A stretch of 35,048 nucleotides of DNA. It comes from Bacteroidales bacterium. Lineage in GTDB: Bacteria; Bacteroidota; Bacteroidia; Bacteroidales; UBA932. The stretch spans positions 1 through 35,048 of the forward strand of contig JAFYZZ010000037.1 in the NCBI GenBank assembly GCA_017548445.1. The letters run 5' to 3'. The number at the start of each line of letters is the position of its first letter. Within the stretch, counting starts at the first letter, position 1. A model generated the notes under the pieces. It ran no database searches. It was not told the DNA's origin and saw only the letters and a list, made by a program, of their open reading frames with translations. Shown here piece by piece: positions 10,319-18,354 of the stretch. Position numbers and translations under genes: made by a program.

Positions 10319-11625
10319 ATATTGGAATACTTGTCGTACTTGGCCTGGTATTCCGCGTTCTCGTTGCGGAAGCGGAAGCAGGCGTTCTTCAGGTACTCTG
10401 CGATGCTGGCCCTGGTCTCGGGATCCTTGACCATCTCGAAAGCCTTCTCGAACGGCTCGATGCAGCTCTTGAGGGTCTTCTCGAAATCAGCCACCAGCGC
10501 CTCGTACTTCTTGTCGTCCATCTCCATCGAAGCCTCGTCCTGAAGCTCGACGGCGCGGTTGTACAGGAACATACCCTTGCCGATGTAACCCCACTCGTAG
10601 TTCGGATTGACCTTGATGGCCTCGTCGTAGGCGGCCAGGGCCTCCTCGTTCTGTCCGAGTTTCGCGCGGGCATTACCCTCCACGTAGTACAGGGAGGCGT
10701 TGTCCGGCTCGTTCTTCTTCGCATCAGCAAAGAGCTGGAAGAGACGGGCGGTGTCCTCGCCGCTGTTCAGGTAGTAGTTGATCAGGCCGATCAGGATACC
10801 CTGGTTCATAGGGAACTTCTGGATACCCTCCTCCAGGAGGCTCTTGGAGCCCGGGGTGTCGCCGAGGCGCTCGGCGATGTCGGCCAGCTTGGCGTAGGCC
10901 TCGCCGTCCTCACCGTAATAATTGTACTTGGTACCTTCCTCGAAGAAGCGCTTGGCACGGTTCCAGTCGGAATTCGTCCAGGCGGTCAAGCCGGCATTGT
11001 AGATGGAGTTGGTGTCCAGCTGGCTGAGCGGAGCGGTGCCCGCGGCCTTGACGGCCTTCTCGAAGAGTTCGGACGCCAGGCCGAAATTACCCAGGGAATA
11101 AGCGTTGTACGCTTCGTCCGTGTACTTGGAGTTGACGCTCTCGAGACCGGCGGTGATCTCCTTGGTCTTCTGGCCCTTGTCGTCCAGCTGACCGGCCTTG
11201 GCGAAGGCGTCGAGCGCCTTGTCAAGCGCATTCTCCACCACCGGCTTGGTGATCTCGATCAGGGCGAGCTGGCCGGCCTGGTTGAAATAATAGTTCTTGT
11301 TGGAGAAGACCTGCTTGTGCATCGGCTGGCCGCCGATGGTCACGTCGGCTTCGGACATCGGACGCTCGCCGCCGCCCACGACTGCGAGTTCCTGTGCGGA
11401 CATACCCACCCAGGCGTTGCCGGCCGGGGCATTGAAGGCGTCAAGCAGCGTCTGGCCGTACTTGATCCAAGTGGCGGCCTTGGTGTTCTGCTTTGCGTTC
11501 TCGGTGGCAGCATAGGCCTTGTCGACGGCAGCCTTGGCCGCCGCCACGCTCTTGGCGTTCTGCGCCTGTGCATTCACTGCGGTCATCGAGGCAGCGATTG
11601 CGATGATGGCAATAATCTTTTTCAT
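10309..11625 (-). CDS. Secreted tetratricopeptide-repeat protein
   Basis: A 438-residue exported protein with a signal peptide (KKIIAIIAIAASMTAVNAQAQ) and TPR-type helical repeats over roughly residues 150-380; the clearest unit is SLYYVEGNARAKLGQNEEALAAYDEAIKVNPNYEWG near 310-340. The N-terminal ~120 residues are Ala/Lys-rich and include a GGGERP loop of no known family. TPR proteins scaffold protein complexes; this one should act in the periplasm or outer envelope, with an unknown partner. No TAnnTTTG box lies in the 42 bases upstream, so it may be read through from gyrA. Confidence 0.8.
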   Translation of the reverse strand: MKKIIAIIAIAASMTAVNAQAQNAKSVAAAKAAVDKAYAATENAKQNTKAATWIKYGQTLLDAFNAPAGNAWVGMSAQELAVVGGGERPMSEADVTIGGQPMHKQVFSNKNYYFNQAGQLALIEITKPVVENALDKALDAFAKAGQLDDKGQKTKEITAGLESVNSKYTDEAYNAYSLGNFGLASELFEKAVKAAGTAPLSQLDTNSIYNAGLTAWTNSDWNRAKRFFEEGTKYNYYGEDGEAYAKLADIAERLGDTPGSKSLLEEGIQKFPMNQGILIGLINYYLNSGEDTARLFQLFADAKKNEPDNASLYYVEGNARAKLGQNEEALAAYDEAIKVNPNYEWGYIGKGMFLYNRAVELQDEASMEMDDKKYEALVADFEKTLKSCIEPFEKAFEMVKDPETRASIAEYLKNACFRFRNENAEYQAKYDKYSNIGE

Positions 11626-11667
11626 TGGATTACTCGTTAATAGTTAAAATTACATTCATTCAATAAA

Positions 11668-14208
11668 TTATGCGGTCTGTTCCGCCTCTGTAGCCTCATC
11701 CGGAAGTTCTTCTTCAGCCTTGGCGACCGGCGATACGGCTGCGATGGCGTCTCCTTCGCGGATATTGATCAGTTTCACACCCTGGGTGGCCCTTCCGGCA
11801 ATCCGGATGTCGGACACTGCCATCCTGATGGTCAGTCCGGACTTGGTGATGATCATCAGATCATTTTCCTCAGTCACGTTCTTGATTGCAACAAGCGGGC
11901 CAGTTTTTTCAGTGATGTTGATGGTCTTCACGCCCTTGGCCCCGCGGGATGTCAGGCGGTACTCATTGGGATCCGAGCGTTTTCCGAAGCCGTTCTCGCT
12001 GACTACCAGGATGGTATGGGCTCCGGCATCAGGTGCGGCGGGGTCGTGCGAAACGGCTCCCACCACCTCGTCATCGTCCTCGATGCTGATGCCGCGGACA
12101 CCCGATCCGCTGCGCCCGATGGCGCGGACCTCCTCCTCGTTGAAGCGGCAGCAGCGGCCTTTCCGGGCGGCGATCATAATTTCGTGGCCGCCGTCGGTGA
12201 GCAGCGCGTCCAGCAGTTCGTCGCCTTCCCGGATGCCGATGGCGATGATGCCCTTGTTGCGGCTGCGCTTGTTGGAATACTCGGTCAGGTTGGTCTTCTT
12301 GATGACGCCGCGCTTGGTGATCAGGATCACGAAATGGTTGTCGGTATATTCGGGATCCTCGATCGAACGGGCGTTGAGATAGGTGCGGATCCGGTCGGCC
12401 GGGTCGATGGAAAGCAGGTTCTGCACGGCGCGGCCCTTGGAGGTGCGGGAGCCCTCGGGGAGTTCGTACACCTTCAGGCGGTAGCACATTCCCTGGTCGG
12501 TAAAGAAGAGCATCGTGGAGTGCATATTCGCCACGTAGATATGCTCGATGAAGTCTTCGTCGCGCGTGGCGCTGGCCTTCTTGCCCACGCCGCCGCGGCC
12601 CTGGGTGCGGAATTCCGTCAGGGCGGTGCGCTTGATGTAGCCGAGATGGGAGATCGTGATCACGACGTCCTCGTCGGCATAGAAGTCTTCGGGATTGAAT
12701 TCGTCGTCGGACAGGGTGATTTCAGTGCGGCGGGGATCGCCGTAGCGGGCCTTGAGGTCCTGTGTCTCCTGTTTGACGATCGCAAGCTGCTCAAAGTCGC
12801 TCGCGAGGATCTCGCGGCAGCGGGCGATGAACTTCTCCAGGTCTTCGTATTCCGCCTGCAGGCGGGCCTTCTCCAGGCCGGTGAGCTGGCGCAGGCGCAT
12901 CTCCACGATGGCCGACGCCTGGATGTCGTCGAAGCCGAAGGTCTCCATCAGGGACGCCTTGGCGTCGTCCACGCTGCGGGACGCCCGGATGATCGCGATG
13001 ATCTCGTCAATCACGTCGATGGCCTTCAGCAGGCCTTCCAGGATATGGGCGCGCTTGAGGGCCTTGTCCAGTTCGAAGCGCGTCCGGCGGACCACCACCT
13101 CGTGGCGGAAGTCCACGAAGGTCTTCAGCATATCCTTCAGCGTCATCGTGCGTGGGCGGCCGCCCACGAGAGCCACGTTGTTGATGGAGAAACTGCTTTG
13201 CAGCGCCGTATACTTGAAGAGGGTGTTGAGCACGACGTTGGCGTTGGCCTCCTTCTTCACGACGAACTCGATGCGGATGCCCTCGCGGTTGGTCAGCTCG
13301 CGGATGTCCGCGATACCCTCGATCTTCTTCTCGTGCACCATCTCGCTGATGCGGGAGAGCATATCGGCCTTGTTGACCATATAGGGCACCTCGGTGACGA
13401 CGATGGTCTCGCGGCCGTTGTCCCCTTCCTCGATCTCGGTCTTGGCGCGGATGACCACGCGGCCGCGACCGGTGCTGTAGGCGTCCACGATGCCCTGACG
13501 GCCCATAATGATGCCGCCGGTGGGGAAATCCGGACCCTGGATGTACTCCATCAGTTCCTCGACGGTGATGTCAGGATTGTCGATATAGGCGCAGATTGCG
13601 TCGCACACCTCGCCGAGGTTGTGCGGAGCCATATTGGTGGCCATTCCCACGGCGATGCCGGCGGAACCGTTGAGCAGCAGGAGCGGGAGCTTGGTGGGCA
13701 GGACGGTCGGCTCCTGGAGGGAGTCGTCGAAGTTGAGCGTCATATCGACGGTGTCCTTGTCCAGGTCGGCCAGGACGTCCTCCGTCATCTTTTCAAGCTT
13801 GGCCTCGGTGTATCGCATCGCGGCCACCGGGTCGCCGTCCATCGAACCGAAGTTGCCCTGTCCGAAGACCAGGGGATAACGCTGGTTCCAGGGCTGCGCC
13901 AGGCGGGCCATCGCGTCATAGACGCTGGAGTCGCCGTGCGGGTGGAACTTGCCGAGCACCTCGCCGACGATACGGGCGGATTTCTTGGTCTGGCCGCCGT
14001 AGTTCAGGCCCAGGCCGTCCATCCCGAAAAGGACCCTCCTCTGCACGGGCTTCAAACCGTCCCGGGCGTCCGGAAGGGCGCGGGACACGATCACGGACAT
14101 CGAGTAGTCGATGTAGGCCGTGCGCATCTCGTGGTCGATCTCGACCGGTTCGATGATTCCTGTCACTTCTTCCCGGATTTCTTCGGGATTCTTTTCCTCA
14201 CTGTCCAT
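11668..14208 (-). CDS. gyrA: DNA gyrase subunit A
   Basis: Breakage-reunion subunit of DNA gyrase, which acts with GyrB to introduce negative supercoils. It has 846 residues. The catalytic tyrosine is Tyr133 in [10 protein letters not shown]. The quinolone-resistance region reads GDSSVYD at 92-98, so the positions matching E. coli Ser83 and Asp87 are the sensitive Ser and Asp. The GyrA box QGRGGVG near residue 530 and the six-bladed C-terminal wrapping domain mark it as GyrA rather than ParC. The acidic C-terminal tail is short. I start at ATG 14206-14208; the in-frame GTG nine bases upstream is less likely. The leader is about 20 bases, behind a -7 box at 14234-14241. Confidence 0.95.
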   Translation of the reverse strand: MDSEEKNPEEIREEVTGIIEPVEIDHEMRTAYIDYSMSVIVSRALPDARDGLKPVQRRVLFGMDGLGLNYGGQTKKSARIVGEVLGKFHPHGDSSVYDAMARLAQPWNQRYPLVFGQGNFGSMDGDPVAAMRYTEAKLEKMTEDVLADLDKDTVDMTLNFDDSLQEPTVLPTKLPLLLLNGSAGIAVGMATNMAPHNLGEVCDAICAYIDNPDITVEELMEYIQGPDFPTGGIIMGRQGIVDAYSTGRGRVVIRAKTEIEEGDNGRETIVVTEVPYMVNKADMLSRISEMVHEKKIEGIADIRELTNREGIRIEFVVKKEANANVVLNTLFKYTALQSSFSINNVALVGGRPRTMTLKDMLKTFVDFRHEVVVRRTRFELDKALKRAHILEGLLKAIDVIDEIIAIIRASRSVDDAKASLMETFGFDDIQASAIVEMRLRQLTGLEKARLQAEYEDLEKFIARCREILASDFEQLAIVKQETQDLKARYGDPRRTEITLSDDEFNPEDFYADEDVVITISHLGYIKRTALTEFRTQGRGGVGKKASATRDEDFIEHIYVANMHSTMLFFTDQGMCYRLKVYELPEGSRTSKGRAVQNLLSIDPADRIRTYLNARSIEDPEYTDNHFVILITKRGVIKKTNLTEYSNKRSRNKGIIAIGIREGDELLDALLTDGGHEIMIAARKGRCCRFNEEEVRAIGRSGSGVRGISIEDDDEVVGAVSHDPAAPDAGAHTILVVSENGFGKRSDPNEYRLTSRGAKGVKTINITEKTGPLVAIKNVTEENDLMIITKSGLTIRMAVSDIRIAGRATQGVKLINIREGDAIAAVSPVAKAEEELPDEATEAEQTA

Positions 14209-14233
14209 AAAAAACACAATATATCTAAGAATG

Positions 14234-14241
14234 CAAATTTA
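14234..14241 (-). promoter_or_regulatory. -7 box TAAATTTG for gyrA
   Basis: Exact TAnnTTTG match on the minus strand, 25 bases before the gyrA ATG. The -33 element is not clear. It is divergent from the Clp-N promoter at 14265-14272. Confidence 0.72.
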
Positions 14242-14264
14242 GCATAAAAATCCGATTAAATTGC

Positions 14265-14272
14265 TATTTTTG
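14265..14272 (+). promoter_or_regulatory. -7 box TATTTTTG for the Clp-N gene
   Basis: Matches TAnnTTTG 16 bases before the ATG at 14289. Its -33 region overlaps the gyrA promoter, so the two units may compete. Confidence 0.65.
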
Positions 14273-14288
14273 TCCATATTTTGGGCCT

Positions 14289-14843
14289 ATGGAGATCAAG
14301 TTTTCGCAAGAACTCCTCAGCATCCTCAATTACGCGCGGGACGAGGCGATGCGCACCGGCAGCTACGGCATCGGAGCGGACCACATTATGCTCGGACTGC
14401 TGCGGCACAGGGACAACAATGCGAGCCGCGCGCTGGCCGCCTGCGGCATCGATGCAGACGCCCTGAAAGCGGCTATCGACGAGAAGGTTTTTTCCGAGAG
14501 AGCGGTCCCCTGGCAGGACCGCGCGATGGTCCGCCCCACCCGTGCGGCCGCCGCACAACTGAGCGCCGCCGCCTATGAGGCGCTCAAATACGGCCAGCGC
14601 GAGATCCTCTCCTCCCATTTCCTGCTGGCCCTGGTCCGTTCCGGCAACGGTGCCGCCGCCGACCTCCTCCGCAGCAGCGGGCTTGAATACGAAACGCTCT
14701 GCTCCCTGATGCGCGGGCACCGTTTCATCCTCCCCCGCGAAGAGACGGTCCTTCCGAAGGTGGAAGACCTGCTCGGCCCCCTCGGAGAACAACTCACCCG
14801 CCTGTACGGACAGGCGGGTGACGATACGCGTTTGCTGACCTGA
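14289..14843 (+). CDS. Stand-alone double Clp-N domain protein, no ATPase
   Basis: A 184-residue cytosolic protein made of two Clp-N repeats. Repeat 1 (~5-65) has the typical YARDEAMRTGSYGIGADHIMLGLL; repeat 2 (~83-145) has AAYEALKYGQREILSSHFLLALV. Both resemble the N domain of ClpA/ClpC, which binds adaptors and substrates, but there is no AAA+ module before the stop. It could be a decoy or adaptor that competes with a ClpC/ClpB N domain, like plant ClpT or actinobacterial ClpC-N-like proteins, though this is inference. The last ~12 codons coincide with a 12-bp hairpin. It diverges from gyrA and converges on the nucleoside phosphorylase gene. Confidence 0.82.
   Translation: MEIKFSQELLSILNYARDEAMRTGSYGIGADHIMLGLLRHRDNNASRALAACGIDADALKAAIDEKVFSERAVPWQDRAMVRPTRAAAAQLSAAAYEALKYGQREILSSHFLLALVRSGNGAAADLLRSSGLEYETLCSLMRGHRFILPREETVLPKVEDLLGPLGEQLTRLYGQAGDDTRLLT
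14794..14821. terminator. Strong 12-bp hairpin in the end of the Clp-N gene
   Basis: TCACCCGCCTGT (14794-14805) and ACAGGCGGGTGA (14810-14821) pair perfectly around the loop ACGG. It lies inside the Clp-N coding region (codons for TRLYGQAGD), 36 bases past the stop of the convergent nucleoside phosphorylase gene. No T-run follows on either strand except GTTGTTCT on the minus strand. It is a likely terminator for the minus-strand unit. Confidence 0.5.
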
Positions 14844-14856
14844 CTTGACAGCCGGC

Positions 14857-15726
14857 TTATTTCGCCAGGTGATCCAGCGAGAACTGCACTAGTTCCGCGA
14901 CGCGGGGCTTGTAGTCCGTGTTGGCACCCTTGTGGTAGCGGTGCGCGATGGCGCAGCAGATGGTGGCGGCGTTGTGGCCGAGCTGGGCGGCAAGGCCGGC
15001 GAGCGCCGAGCCTTCCATCTCGAAGTTGGTGATCTTGTAGCCGCCGAACTCGAAGGACTCGAAATCCGTGAGCATATCCGGCATCGCCAGGCCCAGGCGC
15101 ACGACACGTCCCTGCGGGCCGTAGAATCCGGATGCCGAAATGGTCATACCCTTGACGGTGTCTTTTTCGAAGCGGCGGATCATCTCTTCGCCGGCACGTA
15201 CGAAATACGGATCCGGCAGGTGTTTGTTCCAATGCACGTGCTCCTTGAAGGCCTCCTCGAAATCGAGCAGGGCGATCCGGTCGCGGTTCTCATACCAGTT
15301 GAGCAGGCCGTCGCAGCCCACGGAGATGTGGGAGAGGATGAATGCGCCGAGGGGAATCTCGGGCTGGATGGCGCCGCAGGTTCCTATACGCAGGATGTTC
15401 AGGCTGCGGTGCTCCGGTTTCACTTCGCGCGTGGCGAAATCGACGTTGGCTAGTGCGTCGAGCTCGGTCATCACAATGTCGATGTTGTCCGTGCCGATAC
15501 CGGTGGACAGAACCGTGAAACGCTTGCTTCCATAATGGCCCGTGGCCCAGACGAATTCACGGGAGGCGCCTTCCGCCTCGATGGAGGCGAAGTAGGACTT
15601 GACCATAGCGACCCGGCCGGGGTCGCCCACGAGGATGACGTTGTCGGCCAGCTGTTCCGGGCGGATGTGGATGTGGAACGCGGAGCCGTCGCCGTTGATG
15701 ATCAGTTCAGATTCGGGAATTCTCAT
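14857..15726 (-). CDS. Nucleoside phosphorylase (PNP/UDP phosphorylase family, uridine-phosphorylase-like)
   Basis: Splits nucleosides with phosphate into base and (deoxy)ribose-1-phosphate in salvage. The 289-residue protein shows the family marks: VGDPGRV near residue 37 (phosphate loop), STGIGTDNIDIV near 75, RIGTCGAIQ near 115, and TNFEMEGSALAGLAAQLGH near 240, with the Glu-Met-Glu that contacts ribose. The N-terminal ILVGDPGRVAMVKSYF and overall length fit the uridine phosphorylase side of the family, but purine specificity cannot be excluded. The start ATG 15724-15726 gives MRIPESELI. The gene follows the DUF4293 gene by 20 bases and is the last of the LytTR unit; the hairpin at 14794-14821 may end transcription. 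Confidence 0.87.
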   Translation of the reverse strand: MRIPESELIINGDGSAFHIHIRPEQLADNVILVGDPGRVAMVKSYFASIEAEGASREFVWATGHYGSKRFTVLSTGIGTDNIDIVMTELDALANVDFATREVKPEHRSLNILRIGTCGAIQPEIPLGAFILSHISVGCDGLLNWYENRDRIALLDFEEAFKEHVHWNKHLPDPYFVRAGEEMIRRFEKDTVKGMTISASGFYGPQGRVVRLGLAMPDMLTDFESFEFGGYKITNFEMEGSALAGLAAQLGHNAATICCAIAHRYHKGANTDYKPRVAELVQFSLDHLAK

Positions 15727-15746
15727 ATCATTATGCGGTTGTGAGG

Positions 15747-16151
15747 TTATTTCTTCTTGCGTTTGGCGGCGCGCAGGCGGTCGGCGTTGCGCACCATCAG
15801 CTCGTCTCCCAGGATGCTCCGGGCGGCGAGGATATCGAGGATCGCGGCCACGACCGGGAAGACGGCGGTCAGGGAGAACACCGGCGTGTTGTGCGTCCGG
15901 ATGAAATCCACCACCAGCCACCCCTGCAGGCCCAGCAGGATGATGGCGGACAGGGTGGAAGTGCGCATCTGGAAAATGCGGTGTTTGTAGGTGGTCAGGG
16001 CCGTGACGTTCAGGAAGGCGACGACGATCAGCAGCACCAGATAGGGCCAGTAGTCGGTGTAGAAGATGTCTCCCGCCTTATGGCTGAAGAAAAGTGCCAC
16101 GATCAGCGCGGTCGCCAGGAAAAGATACAGGGTCTGGATTCGTTGCCACAT
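15747..16151 (-). CDS. DUF4293 membrane protein
   Basis: A 134-residue inner-membrane protein with four hydrophobic helices (about 6-22, 36-56, 66-86 and 93-113) and a basic C-terminal tail (RLRAAKRKKK). The start MWQRIQTLYLFLA is the common start of DUF4293, a family found in Bacteroidota and without known function. ATG 16149-16151 is chosen on that basis; the long in-frame extension upstream lies in the LytTR gene. It starts five bases after the LytTR stop and is followed 20 bases later by the nucleoside phosphorylase gene, so the three are probably one operon. Confidence 0.8.
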   Translation of the reverse strand: MWQRIQTLYLFLATALIVALFFSHKAGDIFYTDYWPYLVLLIVVAFLNVTALTTYKHRIFQMRTSTLSAIILLGLQGWLVVDFIRTHNTPVFSLTAVFPVVAAILDILAARSILGDELMVRNADRLRAAKRKKK

Positions 16152-16156
16152 AGGGA

Positions 16157-17038
16157 TTATCGGGAATTGAAGCGGGCCAGCACGGCCTGCTCGTAGGTTT
16201 TCGAAATGGGGATGGGCTCGAGGGAATCGATGTCGAAGTCGATCTTGTAGCCGTCCTTCTCCGCCTTCAGGACGGCGATGTTGCGGATGTTGACGATGTA
16301 CTTCCGGTGGCAGCGCACCAGCTCGCTGTCCGCGAAGCTGTCCTCCACCGTCTTCAGGCGGCAGCGCAGCATATACTGCTTCATCTCGCCGGCGCTGTCC
16401 ATATACCACGCCTTGATGTAGTTGTCGTCCGACTCGATGAAATAAAGGTTGTCCGAACTGATCGAGAACTTGAGCACGCCGTTGTTGTCGAACAGGGTGA
16501 TGCGCTTGTCGGCATATGGGACCGCCGGCTTGTCGCTGACCACGTTGCCGTAGTTCATCAGGCGGATCGTGTTGTCCTTGTCCTTCAGCGCGGAGTGGAG
16601 GCTGCACAGGGCGAAGGGCACGCAGAGGCACACGGCGGAATAGACCAGCGCGCTGAGGAACACCGTGCCGGTGTCGCGCAGCCCGGTGGAGATGAAGCCG
16701 AACTTCACCCCTTCTACGGTGAAGAAGGTGTAGAGCAGGCTCACGGCCACGACCTCCGCGACCACCCAGCATACATAATCCAGCAGGGTGAAACGGGGCA
16801 GATTCCGGCAGCGGGACAGGAAAAACCGGCTGGCGACCACCAGGGCGGCGGCGGACAGGATGAAGGCGACCGTGTACAGGAAAGAGCGGCTGGCGCCCAG
16901 GGCGAACCACGCGTCCGCGGAAAAGGGGATGCTCACCAGAAGGAATACCAGCGAGAACAGGGCCGTGTACAACACGGTCGTGCCGATCTGGTGCCCGTCG
17001 AGCAGGTATCCGGGGAGCTGGTCGCGCAGAGATGTCAT
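16157..17038 (-). CDS. Membrane-anchored LytTR DNA-binding regulator
   Basis: A 293-residue protein with four predicted membrane helices (about 22-45, 52-73, 85-107 and 122-148) and a C-terminal LytTR domain (~195-290). The LytTR hallmarks are visible: NLYFIESDDNYIKAWY, LRCRLKTVEDSF, LVRCHRKYIVNI and the final PISKTY. There is no receiver domain, so it is not a classical two-component regulator; the membrane part probably senses directly, as in other Bacteroidota membrane LytTR proteins. It heads an operon with the DUF4293 and nucleoside phosphorylase genes, and DUF4293 may be its membrane partner. The -7 box is at 17059-17066. Confidence 0.87.
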   Translation of the reverse strand: MTSLRDQLPGYLLDGHQIGTTVLYTALFSLVFLLVSIPFSADAWFALGASRSFLYTVAFILSAAALVVASRFFLSRCRNLPRFTLLDYVCWVVAEVVAVSLLYTFFTVEGVKFGFISTGLRDTGTVFLSALVYSAVCLCVPFALCSLHSALKDKDNTIRLMNYGNVVSDKPAVPYADKRITLFDNNGVLKFSISSDNLYFIESDDNYIKAWYMDSAGEMKQYMLRCRLKTVEDSFADSELVRCHRKYIVNIRNIAVLKAEKDGYKIDFDIDSLEPIPISKTYEQAVLARFNSR

Positions 17039-17058
17039 CCCGTTTATCCTATGAAATG

Positions 17059-17066
17059 CAAATATA
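17059..17066 (-). promoter_or_regulatory. -7 box TATATTTG for the LytTR operon
   Basis: Exact TAnnTTTG match on the minus strand, 20 bases before the ATG at 17038. It is divergent from the box at 17080-17087. Confidence 0.68.
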
Positions 17067-17079
17067 AGAATAAAATTAC

Positions 17080-17087
17080 TACCTTTG
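17080..17087 (+). promoter_or_regulatory. -7 box TACCTTTG for the ketoacyl synthase gene
   Basis: Exact TAnnTTTG match 22 bases before the ATG at 17110. A -33 element is not evident. Confidence 0.68.
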
Positions 17088-17109
17088 CGCAGTCAAAAAT
17101 TGAAACTTT

Positions 17110-18354
17110 ATGGAGAAAAGAGTAGCTGTGACCGGCCTGGGAGTCCTCTCTTGCATCGGTAACGACGTCAAGACTTTCTGGGACAATCTCATCCACGGTG
17201 TCTGCGGCATCGACTATATCACGGAATTCCCTACGGACAATCTCGCCGTCAAGATCGGCGGAATGGTCCGGAACTTCAACCCGGAAGAATACGGGATGGA
17301 CAAGCCGTTCATCCGCAAGCAGGATCCCTTCACCGTCTTTGCGATGGCGTCCGCCTGGCAGGCGATGCGGGATTCCGGCCTTGTCTCCGGCGAGAACGTG
17401 GATCCCGCCCGGCTCGCCACCTACGTGGGTTCCGGCATCGGCGGCTTCCAGACCATCCAGCGCGAGCTGGAGAAGTTCTTCGAGGATCCTTCAGGACAGT
17501 GGGTGTCCCCCAACTTCGTCCCCACGATGATCAGCGATATGGCCGGCGGCCAGATCGCCATCAAGTTCGGCGCACAGGGCTCCTGCATCGACATCGTGAC
17601 GGCCTGCGCCACCTCCACGCACTCCATCGGCGAGGCGTTCCGCGCCATCCGCCACGGCTATGCCGACGCCGTCATCGCCGGCGGCACGGACCATTGCACC
17701 ATCCCCATCGGCATCGCCGGTTTCGCCAACGCCAAGGCGCTCACCCGCGCCACCGACCCGCAGTACGCCTCCCTGCCGTTCAACGCCAACCGCAGCGGCT
17801 TCGTGATGGCCGACGGCTCCGCCATCCTCATCCTCGAGGAGATGGAGCACGCCAAGGCCCGCGGGGCGCACATCTACGCCGAGGTCACCGGCTACGGCAG
17901 CACCTGCGACGCCTACCACGCCACGGCCCCGCGCCCGGACGGTTCCACCCAGGCGGAATGCATCCGGATCGCGCTGGAGCAGTCCGGCTTCGATCCCACG
18001 AAAGATAACGTTTACATCAACGCCCACGGCACCGGCACCCTCCTCAACGACGTGGCCGAGACCAAGGCCTACAAGGTCGCGATGGGCGATTTCGCCTACA
18101 AGTGCCACATCAGCAGCACCAAGTCGATGCACGGCCATATGTTCGGCGCCACCGGCGCCATCGAGGCCGTCGCCACGGTGCTCGCCCTTCAGGAAGGCAT
18201 CGTCCCGCCGACGGTCCATCTGGACGCACCGGATCCGGAATGCGACCTGGACTACACGCCCAACAAGGCCGTGAAGGCAAGTCTCACCCTGGGATTGAGC
18301 GATTCATTCGGATTCGGCGGGCATAACGCCTGCCTGGCTTTCAGGAAAATTTAA
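17110..18354 (+). CDS. Beta-ketoacyl-ACP synthase II (KAS II/FabF type), stand-alone
   Basis: Condenses acyl-ACP or acyl-enzyme with malonyl-ACP in fatty acid elongation. The 414-residue protein has the thiolase fold with Cys166 in VTACATSTHS, His306 in NAHGTGTLLND, and Lys338/His343 in STKSMHGHMFGATGA. So the Cys-His-His triad is complete. Two motifs drift from the FabF norm: the usual GEGAG is MADGSA (233-238), and KSMTGH is KSMHGH. There is no acpP, fabD, fabG or fabH next to it, so it may be a second, specialised KAS II rather than the main FabF. The stop is the TAA at 18352-18354, overlapping the convergent prfA stop in a TTAA. Confidence 0.85.
   Translation: MEKRVAVTGLGVLSCIGNDVKTFWDNLIHGVCGIDYITEFPTDNLAVKIGGMVRNFNPEEYGMDKPFIRKQDPFTVFAMASAWQAMRDSGLVSGENVDPARLATYVGSGIGGFQTIQRELEKFFEDPSGQWVSPNFVPTMISDMAGGQIAIKFGAQGSCIDIVTACATSTHSIGEAFRAIRHGYADAVIAGGTDHCTIPIGIAGFANAKALTRATDPQYASLPFNANRSGFVMADGSAILILEEMEHAKARGAHIYAEVTGYGSTCDAYHATAPRPDGSTQAECIRIALEQSGFDPTKDNVYINAHGTGTLLNDVAETKAYKVAMGDFAYKCHISSTKSMHGHMFGATGAIEAVATVLALQEGIVPPTVHLDAPDPECDLDYTPNKAVKASLTLGLSDSFGFGGHNACLAFRKI

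Noticed and set aside
11668..14208. ParC (topoisomerase IV) instead of GyrA
   Set aside because: A GyrA box (QGRGGVG) and the [11 protein letters not shown] segment are present.
12016..14247. 743-codon open frame opposite gyrA
   Set aside because: Same antisense artefact; gyrA motifs are complete on the other strand.
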